From Beroe forskalii (taxonomy: Eukaryota; Ctenophora; Nuda; Beroida; Beroidae), in NCBI GenBank assembly GCA_011033025.1, contig WFMF01000098.1:186001-250000 (forward strand): a DNA stretch of 64,000 nt, written 5' to 3'. This document shows positions 35,617 to 46,316 of the stretch, one piece after another (position 1 is the first letter of the stretch; every line of letters begins with the position of its first letter). The notes under the pieces were generated by a model, which was not told where the DNA came from, made no database searches, and saw only the letters and a program-made list of their open reading frames with translations. Made by a program: the position numbers and the translations under genes.

Positions 35617-36645
35617 TAGCCATAGTATTCATTAATTACGAAGGTAATAAATCGCAGTTTTTACTACTTATGTTATGTGGCCAGATCGTTTGCAAAAGCT
35701 CTACTATAAGATTATAGGTTACACGATATTCGCCATCGCAGATCCGTAGATTTCCAATACACACACATTCTGTAAATAGCAAAGTTTTTCCTTGATGAAC
35801 CCACCGTTTAGAAAACCATCGTTGTGAAATTGGAAAACGGACTTTTGCGGAAAATCAGGATTTTTTTCGGAGATAAACTTATAAATTACTGCTACTATCA
35901 TTGTCCGTTTGGGCATAATTTTCATCAAATTGGGCGCGCTGCTTCATGGCGGTAAGTTGTATCGCAATCCACTGTTGTCATGAGTGGACACCATTATGGC
36001 GGGGATTTATATTTTCTACACCCTACAGCTGGACCAAACAAACTGATTAATCGTCTAATCCTCTACCAACGTGCATGATGATTCTGATTGCATTATATCT
36101 GGTGATCAAAAACGTATAAATCTGGTCACATGAATCAACACATCTTTGGACGTTTCGTCCGTCATTCAGTCTAACAAACATTTTCCGACTTGATATATCA
36201 CCATCAAAGATAAAACTGCATGAATATGCTGCATGAGAAAGTCGAGCTGAGCGCTATGTCGGATCATTATCGGTGTTATTGGGTATACCCATCATAGCAA
36301 AACTTAGGTACATACGACCCGATACGACTGCATAATACTTCAGTTTTTAGAAACTGGAAGAAATTATTGTCACAGTGACTTACATTTCATCGCACATAAT
36401 TCAAAGCATGGTCACGTACAAATTCTTGATTTGCAAATATACGTCATAAAATTAAACTCTAGAAATTGGGGTTTTTATGCCCGAAATCCAAATGGAGTAT
36501 AAAGTTAGATTGAATTTCTGGAGCGTTCTTAAGGTAAGAGGGTAAGTCCCACTTAAAGGTCCCACTTAACGCAAATTTGGTGAATATGGGCCTTAGCCTA
36601 GGATTCTCGAAAATTTAAGAAACCTAGCCTAGAATTTCGGAAAAA
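35617..36645. other. No recognisable gene
   Basis: Non-coding. Near 36590-36650 the words CCTTAGCCTAGGATT and TTAAGAAACCTAGCC form part of a repeat that continues on the far side of the LINE (about 44635-44690 and 45245-45325). Confidence 0.4.
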
Positions 36646-36657
36646 TTAAGAAACTTC

Positions 36658-36962
36658 TTCTTCTTTTGCGGTCACCGGTTTCTAGTCACAGCACTGGAGC
36701 TGTGTCTCTGTCGCCGGGTCCCCAGAGGCAAACTCCTGCTAGCTCGACCCCAAGGACTCCCTGTATATGACAATAAACATACTTACCTATATCATAGAAC
36801 TGCAACTAGACACGGGAGTCTAATGTCAGTTGCTACCTGGAGCGCTGCAAACTCGGAGAGCAGACAGGGACCAACGCTCAGGCCAACCCCATTCGTTCTG
36901 TATTCCCCGGTTGTGTGTGACCTGAGTGGGATGTCAGAACTTTCCATGATAACCTGGGGAGG
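36658..36962 (-). other. 3' untranslated region and tail of the LINE
   Basis: Non-coding, between the ORF2 stop and the target duplication. On the minus strand it ends in a short run of AAG units (TTCTTCTTCTTTT on the plus strand at 36655-36667), the probable 3' tail used in priming. Confidence 0.6.
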
Positions 36963-37670
36963 TTAACGCTGTTCCTTAAACAGGTTGTCCCTTTCGAAAC
37001 GACCCGTTTGTTCCACGTATTTAATCAGAGATTCCGGTTTAATTTTCATTATTTCTTCCATGGTTAGTACTGGTTTCCCAAGTATTTGTAGCCTGAGAGT
37101 CATGAAGGCTACCCACTCGCATAGGAAGTGTTCAGACGTCTCTTCTTCCACCGAACATTCCGCACATATAGGCGTCGTGTAGTTGTTTGCCCTGTATTGG
37201 AAGTAGTTAAGAGGGCTGTGTCCGGTAAATAACCAAGTAAGCCATCTAGTGTGGCTTCCTGAAAATTTTGGATTTCTATAACGGTGATTCAGAAGATAGT
37301 GCGAAAGGGGGGTTTTTCCTTTATCGCTAATAACTGCCTCTGAGTAAGCCTTAATATGTGAGTTCATCATGTGGGTCTTCAGTTCTTTGATGATGAACTC
37401 TCCTGTAAGAGGGAGAAAAGGTTCTGGGCCTATCGGGAGGGCCGAGGACCCAGATCTGGCTAACTCGTCTGCCCTCTCGTTCCCTTGTACTCCCTCGTGA
37501 CCAGGGATCCAGTGTAGTTCTACGATATGTGTCAAGCTGAGGTGGTTCAGCTGTCTTATGATTTCCAGTACCTGTCTGGAAATAACCTGTGGGCTTTTAA
37601 TTGCTCTCAGAGCTGCTTGAGAATCCGAAAAGAAGATGGGCTGTGGACGTTGCCGCCAACCCAAACACAT
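36963..37670 (-). pseudogene. LINE ORF2, C-terminal part: RNase H and CCHC motif
   Basis: The second half of the RNase H domain continues here in a frame different from the RT segment. FFSDSQAALRAI carries a catalytic Asp, and HWIPGHEGVQGNERADELA carries the His/Asn/Asp cluster. Near the C-terminus, CAECSVEEETSEHFLC is the CCHC motif (C-x2-C-x8-H-x2-C) seen after RNase H in related elements. A single-base frameshift near 37670 separates this part from the RT: upstream reads ...YQCELFAIHMG and this frame resumes at CLGWRQRPQP. RNase H would remove the element RNA during cDNA synthesis. Neighbouring codons show no further stop, so the break may be recent or a sequencing error. Confidence 0.85.
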
Positions 37671-39735
37671 CCCATGTGAATTGCAAACAATTCACATTGG
37701 TAAACCGTGGCTAAAGTGCCAAGGCTGAAATGTCGTCCATGTTGTTCTACACCGTTCCTGAAGACGGAGAACCCTGCTCCAGTGAAGGAAGATTGTTTCG
37801 AGCCGTCGGTGAAGATCTGCCAAGCTGAAGAGGGGAGTTCGTTTGGTTTCACTTTCGCCGCTGGTCTCTCCTGAATGAGAGTTTTGAACCTGCGATCTAG
37901 AACGAGTTCCTTTGGTATAATGTCCGTTAGTTGGCACTGGCTGAAGGATAGATTATTCAGTGTGCTCTCAATGGGATAAGCATGGGAATTACATTTATTT
38001 CCATGCCCTAAAACGTAATTGGAGTTCCAGGTACCATGACGCTTAAGTCTAATGGCCGATGTGATGGCCAATTCCCTGAGTTTCAAGGAGATTGGTTGAA
38101 TACCTGCCATAATTTCTAGATTTGCCGTGGGTGTGCTCTTCAGTCCTCTGGAGATCATGAGAGCCGCATGCCGTTGAATAGACTCTAATCTCTTCTTCAG
38201 GTAGAGTTTCTGCTCCGCTGAGTGGTGCCATACCACTGCCGAATACATAACCGAGGGAATAACTACTTGGTTATAAATCCATCTTACTCCTTTTGGAGAG
38301 ATACCCCAAAGCTTGCCTACTGCCTTATTGCAGGCATGTAGCTGTCCTAGTGCTGAGTCACATTTCTTCATAATGTGAGGACCCCAGCTAAGTTTGCTGT
38401 CGAGAGTTACTCCGAGATACACGGTACTGTTGACCACTGGTACATCGTGACCTGCCACTGAAAGGGGTGGAATAATGTTATCTCTTTTGTTCGTAAAGAG
38501 AATAGCCTTTGATTTAGCCGCACTGATCTTAAGACCTTTGCTAACGCACCATTTATTGATGTTTACCAGGTGTTGCTGCGCTATGTTTCTGACTGTAGAT
38601 TTGCAGATACCCCTGATGAGAATCACCAGGTCATCTGCAAAAGCCTGGATAAAGCTGGACTGAAGACCTAAAGAGGAGAGAAAGGTGTTAAGGGTGAGGT
38701 TCCACAGGAGGGGGGAGAGAACTCCCCCCTGTGGGCTGCCCCTCGAAGCTTTCCTCCTGATCGAAGTACCACAGTAGGATAGAGTGATAAACCTGTTACT
38801 AACCATGTAGAATATCCACTGGCTGATAGTAGGGGGGATATCAGCTTCCTCAAGAGCTTCTTTGATTGCCGTAAACGTTACAGCATCAAACGCCTGTTCT
38901 ATATCTAGAAATACTCCGAGTGAGTAACTACCTGTAGCCATGGCATCCTCTATTCTGCGGGTTAGAATATGGATTGCTGATTCCGTGGATTTGCCTTTCT
39001 TAAAACCGTGCTGGTTTTTAGTTAGCTTAGCCGGGATATTGGCGTCCTGTTCGAGATACCAAAGTATCAGACGTTCTAGAAGCTTTTGGAAGCTAGAAGT
39101 AAGCGAAATTATTCTAAACGCACGTGGGTTAGTGTAATCCGGTTTAGCCGGTTTAGGTAGTACACATCCGATAGTATCATGCCAAGAGTCTGGAGTCAAA
39201 CCCAGAGATAGCGAGTGGTGAAAAACCATGCGCACTGGATCCTTAATCCATTTCCATGCTTTGGTAATCATTTCGTTCCTTATTTTGTCTGGTCCGGGAG
39301 CTTTGTTCTTAGCCAGTTGTTGTACAGCCTTGTCCACCCTATGGGGTGCCAGCAGCTTCAGGATGAGATCAATGTCTCCTCCTGTATAATCATGGTTAGT
39401 TGCTTGCTGGGCATCACTCGGTATTAGAATGTCAGCTAGCACCTGAAGAGTTTCCTGAGGGGAATTAGTAAGTTCTCCTGTGGATTTCCTGAGGCTGTTA
39501 AGATTTCCTTGTTTTGTATTTCCCAGGTTTACCAGTTTGTTAACCCTGGAAAGGGTACTCGAGTCTTTGATATTACTGCAGAAGGTTTTCCATCCTTTGC
39601 GTTTCGTATCTTTCATAAGCTTGGAATACAGTCTGTTAGCTGAGCGGTAGAGTTCCCAGTCTGCATTGTTCCTGGAGCAGTTAGCTAAACGTCGAAGAGC
39701 CTTGGCTGATTGCTTAGCCCTGGTGAGCTCCGCTG
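37607..39735 (-). pseudogene. LINE ORF2, reverse transcriptase and start of RNase H
   Basis: The frame is open from the insertion point (39735) to about 37670. RT motifs appear in order: RAFRIISLTSSFQKLLERL, NQHGFKKGKSTESAI, motif A GVFLDIEQAFDAV, motif B SRGSPQGGVLSPLLWNL and the catalytic motif C QAFADDLVIL. Downstream are the LYLGVTLDSKLSW-type block (VYLGVTLDSKLSWGPHI) and RHAALMISRGLKSTPTANLE, then RNase H begins with IFTDGSK and a catalytic Glu in QCELFAIHMG. All RT catalytic Asp residues are present. The N-terminal side of the linker (WELYRSANRLYSKL) is in frame up to the transposon junction. Confidence 0.9.
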
Positions 39736-39959
39736 CTTACCTTCCAAAAGTGGGTAGCAGGAGTAGCACTGCTACCGAGGGGATTTTTTTCAAAACCGAG
39801 GGGATTTTCAAGTCAAGATGCACGCATGCGCAGCATGCGTGCCGTGCCGAAATATTGAAAAAAGATTTGATAAAAATTGTATCTATTTGCAAGTAATGTG
39901 TTCTAATAACAACGTAGATCAATTTTAACTGTAAAGATGCATATGTAAGGGGAATACAA

Positions 39960-40395
39960 ACATACAAAAAGACGTGAGGGGAAGTCATCATAAGGTGAGG
40001 GGAAGCAGGTAGTGAAGCAAGGGGAAGTGAAGTAGAGGGGGAAGATGGTGTGATGGTCAGATGGGCTGAGGGGAAATTAGGTGAGGGGACGTTAACTGAG
40101 TGAAAGTAAAGTGAGGGGAAGTAAGGGTAATTATTGTTATTATTAAGGTAAGGGGAGGTCTGGTGAGGGGAAGTATGGTGAAGGGAATTAATTAATTAAG
40201 GTGAGAGGAAGTATGGTTAGGGGAATTAACTAATTAAGGTGACGGGAAGTTTGGTGAGGGGAAATATGGTGAGGGGAATAAACTAATTAAGGTGAGGGGA
40301 AGTATGGTGAGGGGAAGTATGGTGAGGGGAATTATGGTGATTCGTGATGAGATGTAAGGTGAGGGGAAGTGAAGCGAGGGAAAAGCGATATGCCA
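39960..40395. repeat. GTGAGGGGAAGTATG-type tandem repeats in the transposon
   Basis: Short units GTGAGGGGAAGTATG, with variants GTGAGGGGAATTA and AACTAATTAAG, are repeated irregularly through this interval. Confidence 0.85.
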
Positions 40396-40534
40396 CACAA
40401 GAGGAAAATACTGACCATTTTAAACTTTTGCAATAGTTTAATGATAGATTATCAATAGAAAACGCCTTTGGCAAGAAAAGGATTGGTAATCAAATTAAAC
40501 ATTACCGGATTGATCTCAAAGGCAGACTTAAGGA

Positions 40535-41075
40535 GGCAAAAAACCTTAAAAATTTTCGCCTGCGGCGGGCTGTTGTGATTCAGTAATCACACAATCTCAG
40601 AAGTAATACTTTCACAATTTTTGCCTACGGCTGGCTGTTTGAATCACATTATCCATTAATAAACAAATTGATCTTAGAGGCAGATTCACGCACAAACCCT
40701 AAAAATTTTCGCCTGCGGCGAGCTGTTGTGATCCAATTATGCCACTTAATTGATCCTAGACACCATCTCGGGTGTAAAACTTTCACAATTTTTGCCTACG
40801 GCTGACTGTTTTAATCACATAATACATTAAATGGATTGATGTAAGAGGCAGATTCAGGTGCAAAACCTTAAAAATTTTCGCCTGCGGCGGGCTGCACTGA
40901 TAGAATTATGCCACTTAATTGATCCCAGACACAATCTCAGGTGTAAAACTTTCACAATTTTTGCCTATGGCTGGCTGTTTTAATCACATAATATATTAAC
41001 TAAATTGATCTTAGAGGCGGATTCATGTGCAAAACCTTGAAAATTTTCGCCTGCGGCGGGCTGTACTTAATTGCC
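40535..41075. repeat. Tandem repeats of about 160-170 bp in the transposon
   Basis: AAAATTTTCGCCTGCGGCGG occurs at about 40549, 40705, 40870 and 41038. A related half-unit, TTTCACAATTTTTGCCTACGG, alternates with it. Each unit also has GATCTTAGAGGCAGATTCA or similar. Confidence 0.85.
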
Positions 41076-41164
41076 ACTTAATTGGCTCTTGGCTCTGAGC
41101 AAGCTTGAAACCGAGGGGATTTTGAAATCTGCTACCGAGGGGATTTTTCTTTTTGGAAGGTAAG

Positions 41165-42063
41165 CTCCGCTGTCCACCAGGGCGTGGTGGAGTGAAAAGT
41201 ACCCCTAACAATGGGGCAGGCTGCGTTGAAGCAGGTGCGGAGGGCTTTGGAGATGAAGTTCTGTCTATCGTTGAGATCGTCTGCAGAGGAGACTGGCTTG
41301 AACCAGAAGGGATGACTGGTGAAGTGAGACTCCACGAGCTGTTGGTAGAGTGACCAATCACATCTAGCTGTCGATCTGGAAGCGAAGCTGGACTTGGCGT
41401 CGATGGCAATGTTGAAGTTGATTGCCTCATGATCAGAGAGTGAACTACCTTGATTCACTCTCCAATCCCTGACAAGGTTAAGGCCGAGAGGGTTAGCGAC
41501 GGTTAGGTCAATAACTGAGTGGCCCAACTTTCCGACGAAGGTTGGAGTGTTACCTGAATTGCAGATAGCGAGGTTGTTCCCGTTGACTGCTTGAAGTAAT
41601 TCTCTTCCCCTTGCGTTGCATGCCGTGTTTCCCCACGCAACATGGTGCGCGTTCGAATCCGTTCCTGCTATCAGAGGTAGCCGTTCTTTTTCAGCAAAGG
41701 TGCTGATCCGAGTTAAAAGACCTGAGGGTACATCAATGTTAATATCCATATAAAACGAGGCCAGAAGAATAGTGACGTCGTCTCGAAGCTTAATAACTCT
41801 GAGTACTAAACAGTCCGCCGAGCTAAAGCTAGCTAGAACCATTGTGGCTCTAGCCAGGTCCTTTGGTAAAAGAATACCCACCCTTGCTTTCTGTTTCGAA
41901 AAAGGCACAAATTGCTTGTGCGATTTCGGAACATTACAAATGGAGTTGTTCCTGGTTAGAGGTTCCTGGAGTAAACAAATATGATTAGATTTGAGTTAGC
42001 CGCCGTAATGCGTTTGCCAAGATTGAGTTGGACAACTGGTGTCGAGAACTTAGCACGAGTCAT
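41165..42063 (-). pseudogene. LINE ORF2, N-terminal endonuclease
   Basis: An ATG at 42063 opens a frame (..STPVVQLNLGKRITAANSNL) that shifts near 41985 into the frame carrying HICLLQEPL, which holds the catalytic Glu of the APE-type endonuclease. Further motifs are LIAGTDSNAHHVAWG (Asp/Asn/His) and SLSDHEAINF (Ser-Asp-His). It ends at HSTTPWWTAEL, a linker motif common between EN and RT in this group, just before the transposon insertion. The endonuclease would nick the target DNA to prime reverse transcription. The ORF2 ATG is 63 bases after the ORF1 stop. Confidence 0.85.
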
Positions 42064-42126
42064 AGTAACAAGAAAAATTTAACAACCGCGGTTCCAAGAA
42101 GGAAAACTAATACTGAACCTGATGCC

Positions 42127-43548
42127 CTATTCTGGGCGATTCAGTCCTTCAGATCTGTCGGACCCAGAGTCAGAGACTCCGGAGTCGGAGACGTCTGCTG
42201 GGTACCCCCCGGAAGCGAGCCTTCTTCTCCCCACTTTAGCAGCTCTCTCCTCTCTAGGACTGCTTGTTCTGGAAGGAGCAGGCGAGTCCCCCGTGTTACC
42301 TCTGGTAGCAACGTGCACTACCGTGTTGTTCAGTCCGGGACTATTGGGTACCACTAAAGAGCAGCTCTCCAACAGCTCCTGCTCCTGTTTCGGAGTCAGA
42401 TCCTTCTCAAACACCTTCAACTCTGCAGGGGTTTGCAGCAGTTTCGCCTCTTCAGAATCCTCCTGTAGGGCTCTACGGGCTTCAGAGCCCGTAACGTGAC
42501 GTTCCCGATCATTGGCGGACACCTGGGCTGTCGCCCTGGCCTCCTTCTTCTTCTTCTCCAGCTCTTTGGCGAGCTCGTTCACGTCTTGATCCGGCGCTAT
42601 GTAACCTTCAATCCCTCTAACTGGAGGGTGTTGCCACTGGATGAGGAATAATCCTATGTAGGAAATCCAGTCCCGCTGTTTCAACCACTCGAACGCGTCC
42701 TCGTCCACCTCGAGTATCACCCGAAAACTGGATTCGGGACCTGCCGGTTGCGATGGTTTCGTAGGTACCCTGACCTGCGATTCCGAGATACCCCCGAAAG
42801 TTCCGGCGGCGAAATGCGCCGCCAGTTCCGGTATCACGATGCTGGCTGCACCTGGTAGGGTGCAGTAGATCGCGTTTCCTTTCGGCCACTCCCCGGGCAG
42901 GAAAGCCTCGAAATTTCCGAGCTTGTTGATTTCCTGCTTGTAGAAGTTGCAGGACAACTCGTTAGCGTACACCACCATGTGGTGTGGGGTTAGCCGTGTA
43001 CCTGCGTGGGAAATCGCGTCTCCCGCCAAACCGTTCCTGTGGGCTGTTAGTATAGCCGTTCCTAGTTTGAACTGGAGTGTCCATTGGTCCGTGCGGGTAG
43101 GGGGAGCTCTGTCCGCCATAAACACCCTAATATCCACCTGCTGTGTACTCTGAGTGGGACCACTGGCCCCTTGAGCACCCGAGTTCTCCGCTGTGATTTT
43201 CGCATATGTCATGCGAAATCTCTCCTGCTTCTCCCTGATGGTGTTGGCATCAGCTCCTTTCGCCAGCTTGGCTGGTTTGTGGAGCGGGACTCTAGTTTTA
43301 CTAGAGCTCGCACCATCCTGAGCCCTGTTAGTAAACCCTTTTCTGAGTTTGGCCTCCCGGGTTTCTCTCCGTTCCTTTAAGTTCCCCCCTTCAGCATTGC
43401 TCTTCCTCTTCTTCGCTGCTGTCCGCTTTTTTTCCGCCTCCTCCTCGGCTCTCCTCTCTGCCCGCCGCTTCTTCGCCTCCTCGCTCTTCTTCTTCCTCTC
43501 CTCACCCGCCACCTCAAACGCTGGGGAGCTGTCTCTCGAACTAGTCAT
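42127..43548 (-). CDS. LINE ORF1 protein (DUF4780-like), intact
   Basis: An intact 473-codon frame. Residues about 16-90 are very rich in Lys, Glu and Arg (ERKKKSEEAKKRRAERR), likely a charged helical or nucleic-acid-binding region. Residues about 145-345 form a folded-looking region (WTLQFKLGTAILTAHRNGL; VILEVDEDAFEWLKQRDW) that resembles the DUF4780 domain of arthropod-type retroelement proteins; that assignment is from memory of the pattern. The tail is Ser/Asp-rich (SDSGVSDSGSDRSEG). It lies 63 bases upstream of ORF2. ORF1 proteins of this class package the element RNA. It is the only undamaged frame of this element. The ATG at 43548 is the first Met of the open frame. Confidence 0.8.
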   Translation of the reverse strand: MTSSRDSSPAFEVAGEERKKKSEEAKKRRAERRAEEEAEKKRTAAKKRKSNAEGGNLKERRETREAKLRKGFTNRAQDGASSSKTRVPLHKPAKLAKGADANTIREKQERFRMTYAKITAENSGAQGASGPTQSTQQVDIRVFMADRAPPTRTDQWTLQFKLGTAILTAHRNGLAGDAISHAGTRLTPHHMVVYANELSCNFYKQEINKLGNFEAFLPGEWPKGNAIYCTLPGAASIVIPELAAHFAAGTFGGISESQVRVPTKPSQPAGPESSFRVILEVDEDAFEWLKQRDWISYIGLFLIQWQHPPVRGIEGYIAPDQDVNELAKELEKKKKEARATAQVSANDRERHVTGSEARRALQEDSEEAKLLQTPAELKVFEKDLTPKQEQELLESCSLVVPNSPGLNNTVVHVATRGNTGDSPAPSRTSSPREERAAKVGRRRLASGGYPADVSDSGVSDSGSDRSEGLNRPE

Positions 43549-44622
43549 TCTAGCGGAGGACCCGGTGTGAGTTGAATTACGAGAAAGCTACACGCATTGA
43601 ATGAGGAAAGCCGAATTTAGGGTCGTGAATTTGGGAAGCCGAGTCAGTTAAAGGCTGGATATTTTGATTAAACTAAAATAATCCAATCCTGAAACTCCGT
43701 CAGGTAGGCCGTCTTGATCCAGGTTCAATCCAGGTTGAGAGCCGTGCGCGTTCCCAATGCGCGTCGAAAATTGTCTGCTAGATATTGCTTGCAGATTCTA
43801 CGGCTGGCTCCGCGCATTCCTGACATGACCGCAAACTCTGTGACCGGGCGTTTCTTTGTATCGTGTGTCCCACACCGCGTGTATCAGCACCCGTTTCATC
43901 GATCCCTGTGGATGTTAACCCCTAGGGTCATTGTCCGGGGATTCCTGCGGATGTTAGCCCTGATGGATGTTAGCCACTGCAAGGTTAATCTACTTGGTAG
44001 ATTGCTTCGAGTTAAGTAGGAGTCCTTTCTGTTCGTGTGAGCCGGGAGAGATTAGGCGGGGTTGAGGCCGCTCCTAACCGTGTTTCTCTTTAAATAGAGA
44101 AGCATATGGGTGTTTTCCCGCGGATGTTAGTCCTGTGGATGATAATCCTGGATGTAAGGCCTGTGGATGTTAGACCTGCGGATGTTAGTCCTGCGGATGT
44201 TAGTCCTGTGGATATTAGTCCTGTGGATGTTAGTCCTGTGGATGTTAGACCTGTGGGTGTTAGTCCTGCGGATGTTAGTCCTGTGGATGTTAGTCCTACG
44301 TTTGTTAGTCCTGAGAATGTAAGTCCTACGTGATAGCCCTGCTAAGGAGCCAAAAAGGGGCCTAAGGAGGCAACTACGGAGAGAGAAACCGAGTACTAGC
44401 CGAGTGGAAGCCAGAAGGGTGGCCGAAGTAACCCTTAGGAGCTGGATAGAGTTGAGAGTAGACTCGATGCGGCTCCGCTCTGGGAATGTTACCTGTGGAT
44501 GTTAGTAGTTTTCCGAGTTTTTGGGGTGGCTAGTCCCGCCTTCACATTATAAAATAATGTACCTCCTGTTAGAGCCATCCGGCCCGCACGACAGGGACGT
44601 TCGGTGAGGATTTCGCGGGCCT
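43549..44622 (-). promoter_or_regulatory. 5' leader of the LINE with 15-bp tandem repeats
   Basis: The leader has no long frame in the sense direction. From about 44110 to 44335 a unit of 15 bases (GTCCTGTGGATGTTA on the plus strand) repeats about 14 times; isolated copies lie at 43905-43975 and 44485-44505. Because 15 is a multiple of three, an antisense frame stays open (44106-44333, DVSPVDVSP...), which is an artefact. Repeats in LINE leaders often serve as internal promoter or enhancer elements; that role is inferred here. Confidence 0.6.
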
Positions 44623-44634
44623 TTAAGAAACTTC

Positions 44635-46316
44635 ATCGATTTACAATTAAGAAATTAAGAAACTTTCAGCCTAGAATTTCCTAATTTGTTTATTAAATCC
44701 TGTTGCAACAGAAATTCTTTGATCATGAACCGTCTGGCTTCTGGGGGCATAGCCCCCATAGCCCCTCTTTTTGATTGTTAACATTCTGATGATAATGATT
44801 AGTAGGTAGTTGCTTCTATCGCTCTATAATTGGACTTCTATTGTACTGAACATGTGATTGAACTTTAGAAAAGGACTCTTTCACGATACTACTGTATATT
44901 TCCATATTTCTTCTCACAGGCCAAGCTTGTTTTTAAGTCGAGAAATTCATTTAAAAGCCTTGGGCTTGGCTCAGATCAAATTATCTAAATTCGTGAACAT
45001 CTTTGGATGATTCATTAAGATTATTGCATACAGTTGCACAATATTTCACAAATCAATAGGACGTGATATATAATTTACTAATTTAGTGGGAAATGTATAA
45101 TTTAGTGGAAAATACCCAAAGGTTCGATTTTAAGCACCAACTGTAGTTGGTGCTTATCCAATATACTTTGTAGACGGTAGACCGTCAACAGATTTGGGCT
45201 CTATATTGAAATTCACAAAAATTTTGCTGTACTGTACTTATGCAGAATTAAGAAACCGATTAAGAAACTTTTAGGCTCAAAATCGTGAAAAAATAAGAAA
45301 CTTTTAGCCTAGGAGTTCAATAAGTTTCTTATAAAGAAAACTGAGTGTAATGTAGATCGAGTTTCGTGGACTAGCACTGAGAGCCATTCTGTCTCACTTT
45401 ACATTTCAGAACAATAAACTTTTGAAGATTGAGCACAATTCTTAAAGAAATAGAGAGAATAGAATGGTCGTACATCGGTACATAGTATATTCTTATCTTC
45501 TTATATTGTATATATTTTGAAAAATGGCCCTGAAATTTTCAAAATATGGGCGGATTTTCGATTTATGCCTGATAATATCCATTTTGATAATTAAAAATTG
45601 ATTTTTCGATGGTTTTGGACTGAAAAGAAATTTCAAAATGAAATAGAAGTTTATGCACATGCTGTAATTACTGGCAAGTTCTGATTTTCAAAATCATATT
45701 ACAACTCCATAATGAAATATTCCCTATTTTGGGTGCTCTGAATTAGGATGTTCCTCTATCAAGTTCTGCAAAAGACTCAATTTTTAGTGCTGACACCTCG
45801 AAGACACCCTGCCCCCTCAACTGACCCACAGTTTTACAGCACTTTAAGTTTATAAATAATAACACCGTAGGAAAAATTATCATTCTAGAATAGTAAAATG
45901 TTACACTGAATAGAATGTACTAGATAGATTATAAGTTATGTATTGAGGACTGAGGTCGGAAAAGACTAAATGGACTTAATGGTTTATCCCATCTTTTTCA
46001 ATGTACAGCCCATTTGAAATGAAAGCTGTTTCTATAGCTACAATTACAATAAACTAATAAAATTATATTTTTTTCAGCACTTATACAGTTCAACGTGACG
46101 TCCCATTGAGCAAAAAAACTTAAACAAATTTGATTAAAAGAAACTAAGAAATCTGCACAGGGTTGGCAGTTACTAAAAAACGCGCTTCAACTACTCAAGA
46201 TCCTGATTTTCCGCAAAAATCCGTTTCCTCCGGGAAAACGGCCGGTAAGCTGCCAGCCCTGATCATAGACTCGCGAGTTAATAAAGCTTGTAGATTGCAC
46301 GGCTAACACGTTTCAG
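44635..46316. other. Intergenic or intronic sequence, two small hairpins
   Basis: Holds repeat words TTAAGAAACTTT and TAGCCTAG (44635-44690, 45245-45325) matching the left flank of the LINE. A perfect 12-bp-stem hairpin TAAGCACCAACT-GT-AGTTGGTGCTTA lies at 45131-45156, followed by GACGG-TAGA-CCGTC at 45172-45185. The last part should be intron if the zinc-finger exon that follows is correct. Confidence 0.4.

Larger units (their letters stand above)
39736..41164. mobile_element. 1.43 kb non-autonomous DNA transposon inside the LINE, 8-bp TSD
   Basis: The ends are CTTACCTTCCAAAA and its exact complement TTTTGGAAGGTAAG. They are flanked by CTCCGCTG at 39728-39735 and 41165-41172. Removing the insert plus one duplicate joins the LINE frame without shift (TPWWTAEL then T..A, L..R). 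The words CTACCGAGGGGATTTT and AAACCGAGGGGATTTT occur just inside both ends, in the same orientation. The interior consists of two tandem arrays. No transposase is encoded. An 8-bp duplication suggests hAT, although the termini are not the usual CAGGG type. Confidence 0.92.
36658..44622 (-). mobile_element. Non-LTR retrotransposon with RNase H (I/LOA/R1-like), nearly full length
   Basis: The element lies on the minus strand between two copies of a 12-bp target duplication, TTAAGAAACTTC (36646-36657 and 44623-44634). It has a 5' leader with 15-bp repeats, ORF1, a gap of about 60 bases, ORF2 (endonuclease, reverse transcriptase, RNase H, CCHC motif) and a 3' leader ending in an AAGAAGAAG-type tail, as expected for target-primed reverse transcription. 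The domain order EN-RT-RNase H places it among the I/LOA/R1/Jockey-related clades; the exact clade needs a tree. The copy is dead: two frameshifts in ORF2 and a DNA transposon inside the EN/RT linker. Without that insert the element is about 6.5 kb. Confidence 0.9.

Noticed and set aside
42122-43570. Plus-strand open frames of 98-125 codons across the LINE ORF1
   Set aside because: They are antisense shadows of the GC-rich ORF1 on the minus strand.
44106-44333. 75-codon repetitive frame DVSPVDVSP...
   Set aside because: It is produced by 15-base tandem repeats in the LINE leader, antisense to the element.
36600-45330. TTAAGAAACTT/TAGCCTAG words around the LINE as element termini
   Set aside because: They occur on both sides in the same orientation and outside the 12-bp duplication, so they belong to the target repeat, not to the LINE.
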